A DNA stretch of 64,000 nucleotides, from assembly GCF_003114855.1 (NCBI RefSeq), contig NZ_BFBB01000008.1, positions 186,001 through 250,000 on the forward strand. The letters are read 5' to 3'. A program made the translations under genes and the position numbers. The notes under the pieces were generated by a model that worked only from the letters and a program-made list of their open reading frames with translations, was not told the origin of the DNA and did not search any database. The stretch is from Leptospira ryugenii. Its GTDB lineage: Bacteria > Spirochaetota > Leptospiria > Leptospirales > Leptospiraceae. This document shows, in pieces, positions 54,630 through 63,919 of this stretch (the stretch's first letter is position 1; each line of letters begins with the position of its first letter).

Positions 54630-55847
54630 ATGCAAACCAATTCCAACTATATTCTTGTTGATACGCCGAAAGCTTTAGAACTAGCCTTGCTCAATCTCAG
54701 GCAGTCAAAAGTTTTGTCAATTGACACCGAATCTTCCGGATATTACACATATTATCCACGTGTTTGCCTTATACAGATCAATTCTCGGGGAAAAAACTAC
54801 CTAATCGACCCGCTTCGGATCTCGAATTTGTCATCTCTCGGGCCTCTCTTTCTTGACCCAGAGATTCTCAAGATTTTTCACTCGGCCCAAGACGATATCA
54901 AAGCTCTCAAAAGAGATTTTTCCTATGAGTTTGTCAATGTTGCGGACACAATGATTAGCTCTAGGCTCCTATCCATGGAACAAAGCTCCTTATCGTACTT
55001 AGTTGAATACTACCACAAAGTTACTCTTTCCAAAGTTGAACAAAAATCCAATTGGGAGACGAGACCTCTACAAAAACAACAGCTTAGGTATGCGGCTTCG
55101 GATACAGCTTATCTGGAATCGATTTGGCTGAAGATGGAAGAGGAATTGAAAAAACGAAATCTGCTAGACGAAGCAAAGTCAGAATTTGCATTCACAGCGC
55201 AGGAAGCCTATGTGGCAAAGGAAGGAGAGGGATTTTCCCTCGCAAAGTTTCCCGATATCTTAAATTTTACTCCCCTTGAAAGGAGAAAGATCTTGGAGCT
55301 TTTGCGCTACCGCGATGAAAAAGCAAAGCGGATAAACAAAGCCAGCTTTCGAGTCTTTGGAAATGATAAACTCGCACAATCTGTAAAAGAAGAACCCAAC
55401 GAAGAAAAATGTATGGAATGGTTTGGAAAGAAAGATGGAGCAGAGATTTATAAACTTTTGATCAGTGAATACAATGATCCTATCGAAGCTTCCGAGCTTA
55501 CCAAACGACATGGTGAAGATCTAAATGAAGAAGAAGATAAAAAATTCCAATTGGCTAAGAAATGGCGACTGCGCATCATGAGGATTCGAAGGATGGAACA
55601 TTCATTACTTCCGTCTAACAAACAGCTCATCGCTATTCTAAAAGCAAACCCACAAAATGTAGAAGAGCTCAGGGGTTTAAAAATCTTTTCTGACTGGAAA
55701 GTTGAAAATTATGGACCTTCCCTGATTGCCGCTTTAAGTGGTTCCAATTATGATAGTCTTCTCCAAAAACTCACACCGATTCGTTCCAAAGAAGCCTTCA
55801 TCGCAAAAAGAAAAAAAAAGCAAGCCAAACAGCAAGCAGAAGGATGA
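54630..55847 (+). CDS. rnd: Ribonuclease D
   Basis: 3'-5' exoribonuclease for tRNA maturation. 405 residues. The DEDD catalytic pattern is visible: Asp32 and Glu34 (SIDTESSGY), FHSAQDDIKAL and YAASDTAYLES. The C-terminal half has HRDC-like repeats and ends in a Lys-rich tail. Its stop overlaps the start of the Nudix gene (ATGA), so the two are coupled. Confidence 0.92.
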   Translation: MQTNSNYILVDTPKALELALLNLRQSKVLSIDTESSGYYTYYPRVCLIQINSRGKNYLIDPLRISNLSSLGPLFLDPEILKIFHSAQDDIKALKRDFSYEFVNVADTMISSRLLSMEQSSLSYLVEYYHKVTLSKVEQKSNWETRPLQKQQLRYAASDTAYLESIWLKMEEELKKRNLLDEAKSEFAFTAQEAYVAKEGEGFSLAKFPDILNFTPLERRKILELLRYRDEKAKRINKASFRVFGNDKLAQSVKEEPNEEKCMEWFGKKDGAEIYKLLISEYNDPIEASELTKRHGEDLNEEEDKKFQLAKKWRLRIMRIRRMEHSLLPSNKQLIAILKANPQNVEELRGLKIFSDWKVENYGPSLIAALSGSNYDSLLQKLTPIRSKEAFIAKRKKKQAKQQAEG

Positions 55848-56473
55848 ATCTCGACTTAGGACGCATCCGCTCTGAACTAAACCAAGGATGGAATGAGCTG
55901 CCAAATACAACAGAAATCGTTTCTTCTGTGGTTGTGCCAATCTTCCATACCCAAGAAGGCGAACATGGATTTATCTTAACCCAGCGTTCCCAACACCTCA
56001 AATCTCATCCGGGACAGATTTCTTTTCCAGGTGGAGTCAAGGATCCCGAAGATTCAGATCTTTTGTCTTGTGCCCTGAGAGAATGGGAGGAAGAGATGGG
56101 AGTCTCTCGCACTCAAATCGAAATCATAGGAAAGCATGAACATCTGCTAACCAGAACAGGATTTCATATTACTCCTTTTTTGGGGATCTATTCCGGTGAT
56201 TTCCAATTTTCCTATAATAGAGATGAAGTAGAAAAGGTGATTCTCCTTCCAATCAAAAGTCTTTGGAATGCTCCCTTTTACCAAATTCAAATCCCCAACC
56301 GTGGGCCAGAAAATACGGCTTACTATTTTGATCTAGATGAAGGATTGCTTTGGGGGGCCACATGTGAATTGATTCTCCGATTCCTAAGACATTATGCCTC
56401 CTTCCAACGTGAGCCAAATCTCGTGAAGCCAAATCTCAATACTCCTCCCTTTTTCCGCCCCCCAAGAAACTAA
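55844..56473 (+). CDS. CoA pyrophosphatase-type Nudix hydrolase
   Basis: 209 residues with the extended NudL/NUDT7 motif: ILTQRSQHLKSHPGQISFPGG followed by the Nudix box GGVKDPEDSDLLSCALREWEEEMG, which has the longer spacing seen in the CoA pyrophosphatase subfamily. It likely cleaves CoA or acyl-CoA derivatives to phosphopantetheine plus 3',5'-ADP. Overlaps rnd by 4 bases. Gap of 32 bases to the VWA gene. Confidence 0.9.
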   Translation: MNLDLGRIRSELNQGWNELPNTTEIVSSVVVPIFHTQEGEHGFILTQRSQHLKSHPGQISFPGGVKDPEDSDLLSCALREWEEEMGVSRTQIEIIGKHEHLLTRTGFHITPFLGIYSGDFQFSYNRDEVEKVILLPIKSLWNAPFYQIQIPNRGPENTAYYFDLDEGLLWGATCELILRFLRHYASFQREPNLVKPNLNTPPFFRPPRN

Positions 56474-56505
56474 GGTAAGTTTTTGAATCGGCCGACATTC
56501 ATAGT

Positions 56506-57522
56506 GTGATCCATTCACTTCCTCCATTCAGATATTTTATCTTTTTACTTTTCATCTGTTTGCCGATTTGGATGATCCAGCCAAATACGCCTAATAAAAG
56601 ATATGTGATAATATTAGATGCGAGTGGTTCAATGGCCGAAAAGTTAGACGGTATCTCTCGTATGGCCTTGGCAAAGGAACAACTTCAACGATTTCTAAGT
56701 AAACTTCCCTATGATGCTGAAGTTGGCTTAGTTGCCTATGGCAACCGAATACCTGGCTGCGACTCCGCTCGTCTTTACCATCCGATACGTAGAGGAAGTA
56801 GTTTTTCCGTAATGGGCAAACTAGGAAACTTAATACCGGCTGGCTCTACTCCCATTGCCTCTACGATCGATATTGTGGGAGAACATCTACTCAATGAGAG
56901 AGAGGAAACCCAGATCCTTTTGATCTCAGACGGAATCGAAAGCTGTGATGGAGACCCGATTGCAAGCTTGCAACGCATTAAGGTGCGCGGAAAAAAATTC
57001 AAACTCCATGTCTTAGGAATCTCATTGGATGCCAGATCTGAAGATGAAATGCGTTCCCTAAGTCTTGCGGGCAATGGATCTTATTTTTCGATTCGAGAAA
57101 GGGAGGACATAGCGATAGCCTTCCAAAGTTTTGAGCAGGCAAAGGTAAAAATAGAAACCGTTGTTAGTTCGCCCAAACCTAGTGAACCTAAAATCAAAAT
57201 TGTAAGCATTTTACCCTATTCTGAATCAAATTCGTACATTGTAAGATACGAATATGAAGGAATTCTTTCGCACCAAGAATACTTGGCGAAGTTGATGGTC
57301 TTTCCGAGAGAAAAGAAAAGTGTCCTAAACCAAATCCCTCCTTCGGATTTAATCCAATTAGAAGTGCAATCCTTGTCTGAATCCAAAGGTAGTGGGAAAA
57401 TTGTCTTACATTTAGCAAAATCGATCGATTCGCTTGCGCAAATGGAACTTTGGGATATGCATGGGATTCCTTCCCGCATGGCAAAATCGGAGTTAAATCT
57501 TTTACAGAACTTTCAGCCTTAA
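56506..57522 (+). CDS. VWA-domain protein, membrane-anchored
   Basis: 338 residues starting at GTG. N-terminal membrane/signal segment (FRYFIFLLFICLPIWMI), then a von Willebrand A domain with the MIDAS motif Asp38-x-Ser40-x-Ser42 (DASGS), the Thr in GSTPIAS and ISDGIESCDGD. The C-terminal 110 residues are beta-rich and unrecognised. Acts in the periplasm by metal-dependent protein binding; partners may include the next TPR protein, 15 bases downstream. Confidence 0.85.
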   Translation: MIHSLPPFRYFIFLLFICLPIWMIQPNTPNKRYVIILDASGSMAEKLDGISRMALAKEQLQRFLSKLPYDAEVGLVAYGNRIPGCDSARLYHPIRRGSSFSVMGKLGNLIPAGSTPIASTIDIVGEHLLNEREETQILLISDGIESCDGDPIASLQRIKVRGKKFKLHVLGISLDARSEDEMRSLSLAGNGSYFSIREREDIAIAFQSFEQAKVKIETVVSSPKPSEPKIKIVSILPYSESNSYIVRYEYEGILSHQEYLAKLMVFPREKKSVLNQIPPSDLIQLEVQSLSESKGSGKIVLHLAKSIDSLAQMELWDMHGIPSRMAKSELNLLQNFQP

Positions 57523-57537
57523 ACCGACATAATAAGT

Positions 57538-58044
57538 ATGAAGTTGCTGGCCATAGTATTCTCGATTAGCCTATTTTGCTCTAACCAAGCTCTCTTTTCC
57601 CAAACGAACCAAAAGGTAGGGCAAGTTTTCAAAGAAGAGGAAAGAAAAGCAGGGGAACTCCATTACAAACGAGCGCTAGAAAGCTTTGAAGATCGAAACT
57701 ATACAAAGGCTTTAGAGGAGCTAAAGCTATTTCTGGTTCTCTACCTCCGGCACCCAAAAGAGTGGGAAGCGAGGAAATTGCTCTCTAGGACTCACAAAAA
57801 GAGGGGCGATCTCTTAGCTTTGGCAGAAAATGAGCTACAAATGTACAAAGATTATCCGAATACTGAGGAGGGTCTCGATGCATATCTCGAATCAGCACGT
57901 GCTTGGATCCGTCTTGGAAAGGAAGAAAAAGCACAAAATATTCTGTTGGATATAACGAAAAATACCTATTCGTCGAAAATTGCGCAAGAAGCGGAACTGG
58001 AACTTTCCCAATTAGAAATTTTAAAAGAATCCAAAAATAAGTAA
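57538..58044 (+). CDS. Periplasmic TPR-like protein
   Basis: 168 residues: signal peptide (LAIVFSISLFCSNQALFS) and helical repeats of TPR type (LHYKRALESFEDRNYTKALEE, ARAWIRLGKEEKAQNILLDI). Similar to tol-pal associated YbgF/CpoB-type helper proteins in layout but too short to assign. Immediately after the VWA gene. Confidence 0.75.
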   Translation: MKLLAIVFSISLFCSNQALFSQTNQKVGQVFKEEERKAGELHYKRALESFEDRNYTKALEELKLFLVLYLRHPKEWEARKLLSRTHKKRGDLLALAENELQMYKDYPNTEEGLDAYLESARAWIRLGKEEKAQNILLDITKNTYSSKIAQEAELELSQLEILKESKNK

Positions 58045-58116
58045 TTTTTAGGAAAATATTGCCTCTATGATCTCCGATAATAAAGTAGTCAACGGTTACG
58101 TAGAGAAAAGCTAACA

Positions 58117-59328
58117 ATGTCATTTTTTCAAATGGTTACCTTCCCAGCAAACTCCTACATCATTGTAGAGGGAAAGAAAGATGCGAATAATTTTTATATC
58201 ATTCGCGAAGGGAAGGTACGTATTACAAGAGAAACAGCAGTTGTCGGAGAGGATCCTAACCAGGTTCTTGGACCGGGAGACTTTTTTGGTGTTGTCGCAG
58301 CCATGAGCCAACATGCTCAAATCGAATCCGCCACATCGCTTACCAATGTATCTTTAATCTCTGTCAGCTACGACCAATTTGGAACCCTCATCCAAAAGTC
58401 GACAGCGGTTGCGATGAACATCATTCGATTTTTTTCGATGAAGCTCCGTCAGTTCGATACTACCATCACTCGACTTTCCTTTCGTAATGCCGTTGAGGAA
58501 GATCCGAACGAATTGTTCAAAATCGGTGAGTACTATTTCCAACAGCAAAATATGTCTCATGCGACTTTTGCTTACCAAAGTTATTTGAAACACTTACCCA
58601 GCGGTCAGTTTGTACCGCAGGCCAAACTTCGCTTACAAACCATGAACCAGCCTTTCCAAGGCGCGGTGATCGATTATACAAAATTCAATCGTACCTACAA
58701 AGACAATGAAATGATCTTTTGTGAACATGAGCCTGGAAAGGAATTGTTCATTTTACAGGCCGGAAAGGTCAAAATCTCCAAAATCGTTAACCAAAACGAA
58801 GTGATGTTAGCTGTATTACAAGCGGGCGACATTTTTGGAGAGATGGCTATTTTGGATAATAAGCCTCGATCTGCGTCCGCGATTGCCTCTGGAGATGTGG
58901 AATTGTTAGCCATTAACAAAGCAAACTTCGAGGGGATGGTAAAGGCTCAGCCTCAACTTGCGACTCGTTTGATTACCCTTCTCTCCGAGCGAATTTGGAC
59001 AGCTTACAAACAATTAGCCAATCTTATGTTAAAAGACTCCCAAGCTAGGATTGTGGACACACTCCTCACATTGAGCGAAAAAAATAGAGTCAAGATTGCC
59101 CCCAAACAGGCATACAACTTTGAGATAGGTACTAAGGATCTACTTAAAATGGTGGGTCTTACTGATCCGAAAGACGAACTACTCATTGCAGACATTATGA
59201 AACAAAACAAATTTATTCGCCTGGACATGGGAAAAATCGTATGTTCCGACATGGCAGAGTTAGAAAAACTCGTCCAATTCTACCATAAAAAGGCGAGTAT
59301 GGAGAACAAACTTAAGAAATTGAAATAA
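58117..59328 (+). CDS. Crp/Fnr-like protein with two cyclic-nucleotide-binding domains
   Basis: 403 residues. First cNMP domain (about 5-110) has GDFFGVVAAMSQHAQIESA, without the Arg of the phosphate-binding cassette, so it is probably degenerate. A TPR-like linker (about 125-180) follows. The second cNMP domain (about 195-300) has FGEMAILDNKPRSASA with the cassette Arg, so it may bind cAMP or similar. The C-terminal 100 residues resemble a Crp-type winged helix (SQARIVDTLLTLSEKN, FEIGTKDLLKMVGLTD). Likely a nucleotide-responsive regulator. 50 bases upstream of the STAS gene. Confidence 0.85.
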   Translation: MSFFQMVTFPANSYIIVEGKKDANNFYIIREGKVRITRETAVVGEDPNQVLGPGDFFGVVAAMSQHAQIESATSLTNVSLISVSYDQFGTLIQKSTAVAMNIIRFFSMKLRQFDTTITRLSFRNAVEEDPNELFKIGEYYFQQQNMSHATFAYQSYLKHLPSGQFVPQAKLRLQTMNQPFQGAVIDYTKFNRTYKDNEMIFCEHEPGKELFILQAGKVKISKIVNQNEVMLAVLQAGDIFGEMAILDNKPRSASAIASGDVELLAINKANFEGMVKAQPQLATRLITLLSERIWTAYKQLANLMLKDSQARIVDTLLTLSEKNRVKIAPKQAYNFEIGTKDLLKMVGLTDPKDELLIADIMKQNKFIRLDMGKIVCSDMAELEKLVQFYHKKASMENKLKKLK

Positions 59329-59334
59329 TTTCTT
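59314..59334 (+). terminator. AT-rich hairpin at the end of the cyclic-nucleotide-binding gene
   Basis: AAGAAATT (59314-59321) and AATTTCTT (59327-59334) form a perfect 8-bp stem with a 5-base loop, overlapping the stop codon; CTTGCGTTTTCT follows. The stem is AT only, so a terminator is possible but weak. Confidence 0.25.
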
Positions 59335-59378
59335 CTTGCGTTTTCTATCGAATAGCCTGTCTTATTGTGTGAACTAGA

Positions 59379-59684
59379 ATGAACGAAAAAATACAAATCG
59401 AAGAAAAGGGCAATACCATCCATATCAAGTTTATGGACCAAATCTTGGACGGTAACTCGGCTGAGCTACGTGAGACCTTGGCAAATACTCTGGAAAAATC
59501 TGCCACAGAAGTCCTTCTCGATATGGAGAAGGTAGTCATTGTTAGCTCTTTGGGAATCTCACGACTGCTATCGTTTAAGAACAAGGCAGATGAAAAAAGG
59601 ATGACCGTAAAGATCATCAATATCCAGGACAAATTAAAAGAGACTCTTAAGAAGTTGATGTTAGACCAGTTTTTCGGTCTTTAA
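59379..59684 (+). CDS. STAS-domain protein (anti-sigma factor antagonist type)
   Basis: 101 residues forming one STAS domain: IHIKFMDQILDGNSAELRE, then LLDMEKVVIVSSLGISRLLSF, where the Ser pair matches the phosphorylated Ser position of SpoIIAA-like antagonists. Probably a partner-switching regulator reacting with an anti-sigma kinase and a PP2C-like phosphatase encoded elsewhere. The neighbouring regulator gene upstream is on the same strand. Confidence 0.88.
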   Translation: MNEKIQIEEKGNTIHIKFMDQILDGNSAELRETLANTLEKSATEVLLDMEKVVIVSSLGISRLLSFKNKADEKRMTVKIINIQDKLKETLKKLMLDQFFGL

Positions 59685-59712
59685 ACCGGAGTGACCTTAA
59701 GCCTCCGGTTTT
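59683..59712. terminator. Bidirectional hairpin between the STAS and gmd genes
   Basis: AAACCGGAG (59683-59691) pairs perfectly with CTCCGGTTT (59703-59711) around an 11-base loop, followed by T on the plus strand. It overlaps both the STAS stop and the last codons of gmd, so it would serve both convergent genes. Confidence 0.4.
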
Positions 59713-60725
59713 AAGCCGTGGCTCGCAAGGTCAGCCTCTGTCATGATCCTTACTAATTCTTTGAATTTTACTTTTGGTTCCCAGCCTAGCTGACGTTTGG
59801 CTTTGGCAGGGTTTCCAATCAAAAGTTCTACTTCTGTGGGACGGTAGTATTTAGGGTCAATTTTGACGAGGACTTTGCCAGACTTTTTGTCTTTGCCTAC
59901 TTCGGCTTCCGCTTTTCCTTCCCACACAATCTCATGCCCAGCGATCCGAAAGGACTCTTCAATGAATTCTCGAACGGTATGGGTTTCGTTGGTTGCAACA
60001 ACATAGTCATCAGGCGTGTCTTTTTGTAACATCATCCACATCATCTCAACATAATCAGGAGCATAGCCCCAGTCTCGTTTTGAGTCAATGTTTCCCATGA
60101 TGAGGGCAGATTGTTTGCCTGCTTTGATAGCTGATACGCCCAATGTGACCTTTCTTGTGACGAAAGTTTCCCCCCGTCTTGGGGATTCATGGTTGAAAAG
60201 AATGCCGTTGGAGGCATGAATTTGATATGCTTCACGGTAATTAACAACGGCCCAATACGCATATAACTTTGCAACGGCGTACGGAGACCTGGGATAGAAT
60301 GGTGTTTTTTCAGTTTGTGGGACTTCTTGGACTAATCCATATAATTCAGAAGTTGAGGCTTGGTAGAATCTGGAATTGACTCCTGTTTGTTTAATTGCAT
60401 CTAAAATTCTGAGTGTTCCAACAGCATCCACCTCTGCCGTATACTCGGGAACCTCAAAAGAAACCTGAACATGTGATTGTGCGGCTAGGTTATAAATCTC
60501 ATCTGGTTCTATCTTTTCCAAAATTCGATTTAAATTAGAAGAATCTGTCATATCTCCGTAATGAAGGAAAAGATTTGGATCTTCGTGTAGGTGTTCAATC
60601 CGACCACGATTGAAAAGACTCGTTCTTCGGACGATCCCGTGAACTTGGTAGCCTTTTCCAAGCAACAATTCGGCTAAATAGGAGCCATCTTGGCCTGTGA
60701 TTCCAGTGATGAGCGCTTTTTTCAT
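59697..60725 (-). CDS. gmd: GDP-mannose 4,6-dehydratase
   Basis: Makes GDP-4-keto-6-deoxymannose, the precursor of GDP-fucose, GDP-rhamnose or GDP-perosamine. 342 residues with NADP loop [22 protein letters not shown], and catalytic Thr125/Glu127 (STSELYG) with the Tyr149-x3-Lys153 pair. The follow-up reductase or aminotransferase is not next door, so the final sugar is unknown. Gap of 73 bases to the DUF1501 gene. Confidence 0.96.
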   Translation of the reverse strand: MKKALITGITGQDGSYLAELLLGKGYQVHGIVRRTSLFNRGRIEHLHEDPNLFLHYGDMTDSSNLNRILEKIEPDEIYNLAAQSHVQVSFEVPEYTAEVDAVGTLRILDAIKQTGVNSRFYQASTSELYGLVQEVPQTEKTPFYPRSPYAVAKLYAYWAVVNYREAYQIHASNGILFNHESPRRGETFVTRKVTLGVSAIKAGKQSALIMGNIDSKRDWGYAPDYVEMMWMMLQKDTPDDYVVATNETHTVREFIEESFRIAGHEIVWEGKAEAEVGKDKKSGKVLVKIDPKYYRPTEVELLIGNPAKAKRQLGWEPKVKFKELVRIMTEADLASHGLKPEA

Positions 60726-60798
60726 ATTGTAAGGAACAAAATGAGCCGAGAGACAATTTCGAAAAGGAAAATTGTAGGAATGAAGCTAAAAATTATTC

Positions 60799-62112
60799 TC
60801 ATTTCATCAGTTCATCGAGAGGCTTGGCTTGCTTAGAAACCAAAAGAAATGGTCTTCCAAAAGAGTTTGTCAGTGAAGCTTCCGCATCCACTCCAGATGC
60901 TAGATACAGAGTTGCGATCAAATCCCTGAGGTGATACGCATTTGATCCTTTCAGAGGGGACTCTCCTTTTTTGTCAGATTCTCCTAAAACAAAGCCTCGG
61001 GGTAAATTTCCACCGCCTAACAAAGATGTCCACACTTTAGGGTAATGATCTCTCCCATCACGACTTCCAACATCTGGTGTTCTGCCAAACTCTGAACTTA
61101 AAAAGAAGATGGTTTGGTTCAGTAGTCCAGAAACAGCTAAGTCTTCAATCAATGCCGCTAAACCTGCATCGGTCTCTGACATGATCTTTGCAATTTGCGC
61201 TTTGTTGTTTCCATGTGTATCCCAGCCACCTATGGTAATTTGTATGAAAGGTGTTTCTCTCTCAACCAAACGTTTTGCTAAGAGACATGCCTTCCCTTGC
61301 CAAGATTTCCCATATCGCATTTGATTTGCTTCAGATTCTTTTTTAAGATCAAAGCTCGATAGCTCATCCGAGTTTCGAAATTCCTCCGCAGCATGTACCA
61401 TTTTTGCCCAAAGTTTGATTTGCGAAGATTGGTTGGTTTTTCCGAACTCTTCATTTAGAAAATTAAGCATATCCTTTCTACGCACCAGTCGCTCCTCTTT
61501 AAACTTTCCATAGGATGGATTTAGATGGTTCACAGGCTGGTCCAAATTTCCGATATGAAACCCAGCATATGGAATACCCAGAAAACCAGAGTTACCTATG
61601 CGTCCACTACGTCCGCCCATTGTCACATAACTTGGAAAATATGTTTTTTGTACTTTTTTCCTTTTTGCAAAGGCAATGACAGAGCCAATATGCGGGATGT
61701 CAGGAAAACCCATGCCCTCCGTAGAACGATAACCCGTATTGAGCAAATACTGGCCAAAACCATGGTCACCATCTTCACTCCAAGTGCTTCGGATGATGCC
61801 GATATGTTTGAGTTGAGCAGCAGTTTTGACAAATGGCTCTAGTACTTGGATATTGCTGATAGATGAAGAGACTGTTGAAAAAACACTATTTGCTTTTGGA
61901 TCAAGTGTATCAACATGGCTCATCCCTCCTTCCATATTTATAAAAACAACAGATTTAATTTTTGGATCAACGTTGATATCTTCTGCGTTTTCCCCTTCTT
62001 CTTCTTTTGCAAATAAGCCATTATCGGTGGAGAAGATGTAAGGTAGGCCTAGAGTTGCTAAACTTGCGAAAAGAAATTTCTTTCTGTCGAAACGATCTGA
62101 ATCAATTAACAT
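60799..62112 (-). CDS. DUF1501-domain protein
   Basis: 437 residues of the DUF1501 family, an alkaline-phosphatase/sulfatase-like fold common in Planctomycetes. N-terminal signal (DRKKFLFASLATLGLPYIF) resembles a Tat signal but with RKK rather than RR. Conserved-looking parts include VVFINMEGGMSHVDTLDPK, GDHGFGQYLLNTGY, TIGGWDTHGNN and FFLSSEFGRTPDVGSRDGRDHYPKVWT. Predicted periplasmic metal-dependent hydrolase of unknown substrate. It overlaps the DUF1549 gene by 11 bases. Confidence 0.85.
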   Translation of the reverse strand: MLIDSDRFDRKKFLFASLATLGLPYIFSTDNGLFAKEEEGENAEDINVDPKIKSVVFINMEGGMSHVDTLDPKANSVFSTVSSSISNIQVLEPFVKTAAQLKHIGIIRSTWSEDGDHGFGQYLLNTGYRSTEGMGFPDIPHIGSVIAFAKRKKVQKTYFPSYVTMGGRSGRIGNSGFLGIPYAGFHIGNLDQPVNHLNPSYGKFKEERLVRRKDMLNFLNEEFGKTNQSSQIKLWAKMVHAAEEFRNSDELSSFDLKKESEANQMRYGKSWQGKACLLAKRLVERETPFIQITIGGWDTHGNNKAQIAKIMSETDAGLAALIEDLAVSGLLNQTIFFLSSEFGRTPDVGSRDGRDHYPKVWTSLLGGGNLPRGFVLGESDKKGESPLKGSNAYHLRDLIATLYLASGVDAEASLTNSFGRPFLLVSKQAKPLDELMK

Positions 62113-63919
62113 GTAAAAACTCCTGGCTGTTCATAATTGCCCAGCTCAAATCCTGTAAAAATTCTCGATCATAGGTAGTCTCCGTTTTTATAAATTTAGA
62201 TTTATAGTATTCGGATTCTCTTTGGCTTGGATGTCTACCCAATAGACTAAGGTAAACATGGTCAATGGTCTTGAGCATAGACTTTGTTTCGTCAAATTTC
62301 TTTTTAATGGACGACTCATTTCCACCAAAATCCCATGTCAATTTTCCAGTAACTCGTCCATTCATAAGTGTTAATACTTGTTCTATGGTGATTTCATTAA
62401 AGTCATCAGCAATATCAACTCGTGGACCGGATCCAAAAACAGAGAGAAAATTATGGTAGGGTGCAGGATGTTCCACTTCTGCGGCACTCGAAACTTCAGA
62501 GGGATTGTCTTTTGGAAATCGTATGTTTCCTATTCCTTTTAAATCTATTTGAGAACCAAGCTGAAGATTCGGAAGTCGGCGTTCACGTAAATTGCCAATT
62601 GTTAAAGTTTGAGAAGCTTTGAGTAAAGAATTCAAAAGCTGATCTGCATCCAATCGTTGCGCATAAAAAAACTTCATAGGCTGTGTATCTTTGGATTGTC
62701 CTGGTGCCGATCTTATATAGGCTTTTGAAGTAACAATATATAGAATCAGATCTTTGATCCGGTATCCATTGTTTTTGAAGTAAGTGTCGAGATGATTTAG
62801 GATTTCTTCTCCTTGTAGTTTTGTATCTTCATTCCAATCATCCAAAGGAGTGAAAAAACTCCAACCCATCAAATGAGTCCAAATCCTATTGATGATCACT
62901 TTTCGGAACCGAGAATTCTCAGGATGTGTTAACCATTCCGCAAATACCTTGCGTTTGTCATCGCCAAACTTAAATTTGGCTTCCTTTCCATCTGGAAACT
63001 TTGCTCGAACTAAATCACCTCCTGGTGCATCATCAGAATGAGGAAACCGCAATCCAATTTTTGGTTCATAGAAGATGGTGGCATGTTCTAATTCATGTTT
63101 CTTTTGGAATTCCTTTCGTTGGTCTGCAGACCACTGGTTCCAATTCTCGTTGGACCATTCATTATTTCTATCTTTTAGTTTTTTTGCATCCTCTGTTGGC
63201 AAATGCTCCTCAATCTCACGTGGCACATAAACTATCTCTTCACCTTTGTATCTATCTTTGTCCCAGGAGCCATCCCGGTAATACATTTGGCTAAAAAATG
63301 ATGCCAATGCATAGTAGTCTCTTCGAGTGTAATCTTGGATATATGGATGATCATGGCACCTCGCACAAGCAACCCGCTGTGCATAAAATAATCGACCAAC
63401 ATACTCAGCGATCTGTAAAGGATCAGCAGCATCACGCAAATAAAAGCCTACGGCAGGATTGTTTGCTAAATTGCCATCTGCTGTTAGCATCTCTTTCACT
63501 AATAAGTGATATGGTTTATTTTCATGTAATGAATTTGCAATATAGCGAAAAAATGCTCCTGTTTGGAGTTTTCTACCTTTAGCACGATCTCGAAACAATG
63601 CTGTAAACTTAATAGCCCAATATTCAGCAAAGTTAGCTTCTTTCAAATAGCGGACTGCATAAGTTTGAATCTTATCATTTGATTTATCCTTTTCAAAATC
63701 AGTGACTTCCTCAAGGGAAGGTAAGGTACCTTTTGTATGTAAAGCTAACCTTCGCAAGGCGATACTATCAGTTACTGGCTGGCTAATAGCACTGTATTTT
63801 TTATAGATCTGGTCAATAGGATGCTCGGAAACTTTGGCATCTGTCGGTGATTGGTATATGTACAAGAATGATGCAATGCAAACAATCATTGTCATAAATA
63901 GGAAATGGATTCGCGACAT
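62102..63919 (-). CDS. DUF1549/DUF1553 protein with a CxxCH motif
   Basis: 605 residues with an N-terminal signal (FLFMTMIVCIASFLYIY). The DUF1549 (PSCyt2) part covers about 35-240, including LALHTKGTLPSLEEV and a single heme-type motif Cys185-x2-Cys188-His189 (CARCHDHPY). The DUF1553 (PSD1) part follows from about 330 (FRKVIINRIWTHLMGWSFF, LDTYFKNNGYRIKDLIL). This pair with DUF1501 is the planctomycete-type arrangement. The usual N-terminal cytochrome domain is absent. Function unknown; possibly a periplasmic redox-linked degradation system. Confidence 0.85.
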   Translation of the reverse strand: MSRIHFLFMTMIVCIASFLYIYQSPTDAKVSEHPIDQIYKKYSAISQPVTDSIALRRLALHTKGTLPSLEEVTDFEKDKSNDKIQTYAVRYLKEANFAEYWAIKFTALFRDRAKGRKLQTGAFFRYIANSLHENKPYHLLVKEMLTADGNLANNPAVGFYLRDAADPLQIAEYVGRLFYAQRVACARCHDHPYIQDYTRRDYYALASFFSQMYYRDGSWDKDRYKGEEIVYVPREIEEHLPTEDAKKLKDRNNEWSNENWNQWSADQRKEFQKKHELEHATIFYEPKIGLRFPHSDDAPGGDLVRAKFPDGKEAKFKFGDDKRKVFAEWLTHPENSRFRKVIINRIWTHLMGWSFFTPLDDWNEDTKLQGEEILNHLDTYFKNNGYRIKDLILYIVTSKAYIRSAPGQSKDTQPMKFFYAQRLDADQLLNSLLKASQTLTIGNLRERRLPNLQLGSQIDLKGIGNIRFPKDNPSEVSSAAEVEHPAPYHNFLSVFGSGPRVDIADDFNEITIEQVLTLMNGRVTGKLTWDFGGNESSIKKKFDETKSMLKTIDHVYLSLLGRHPSQRESEYYKSKFIKTETTYDREFLQDLSWAIMNSQEFLHVN

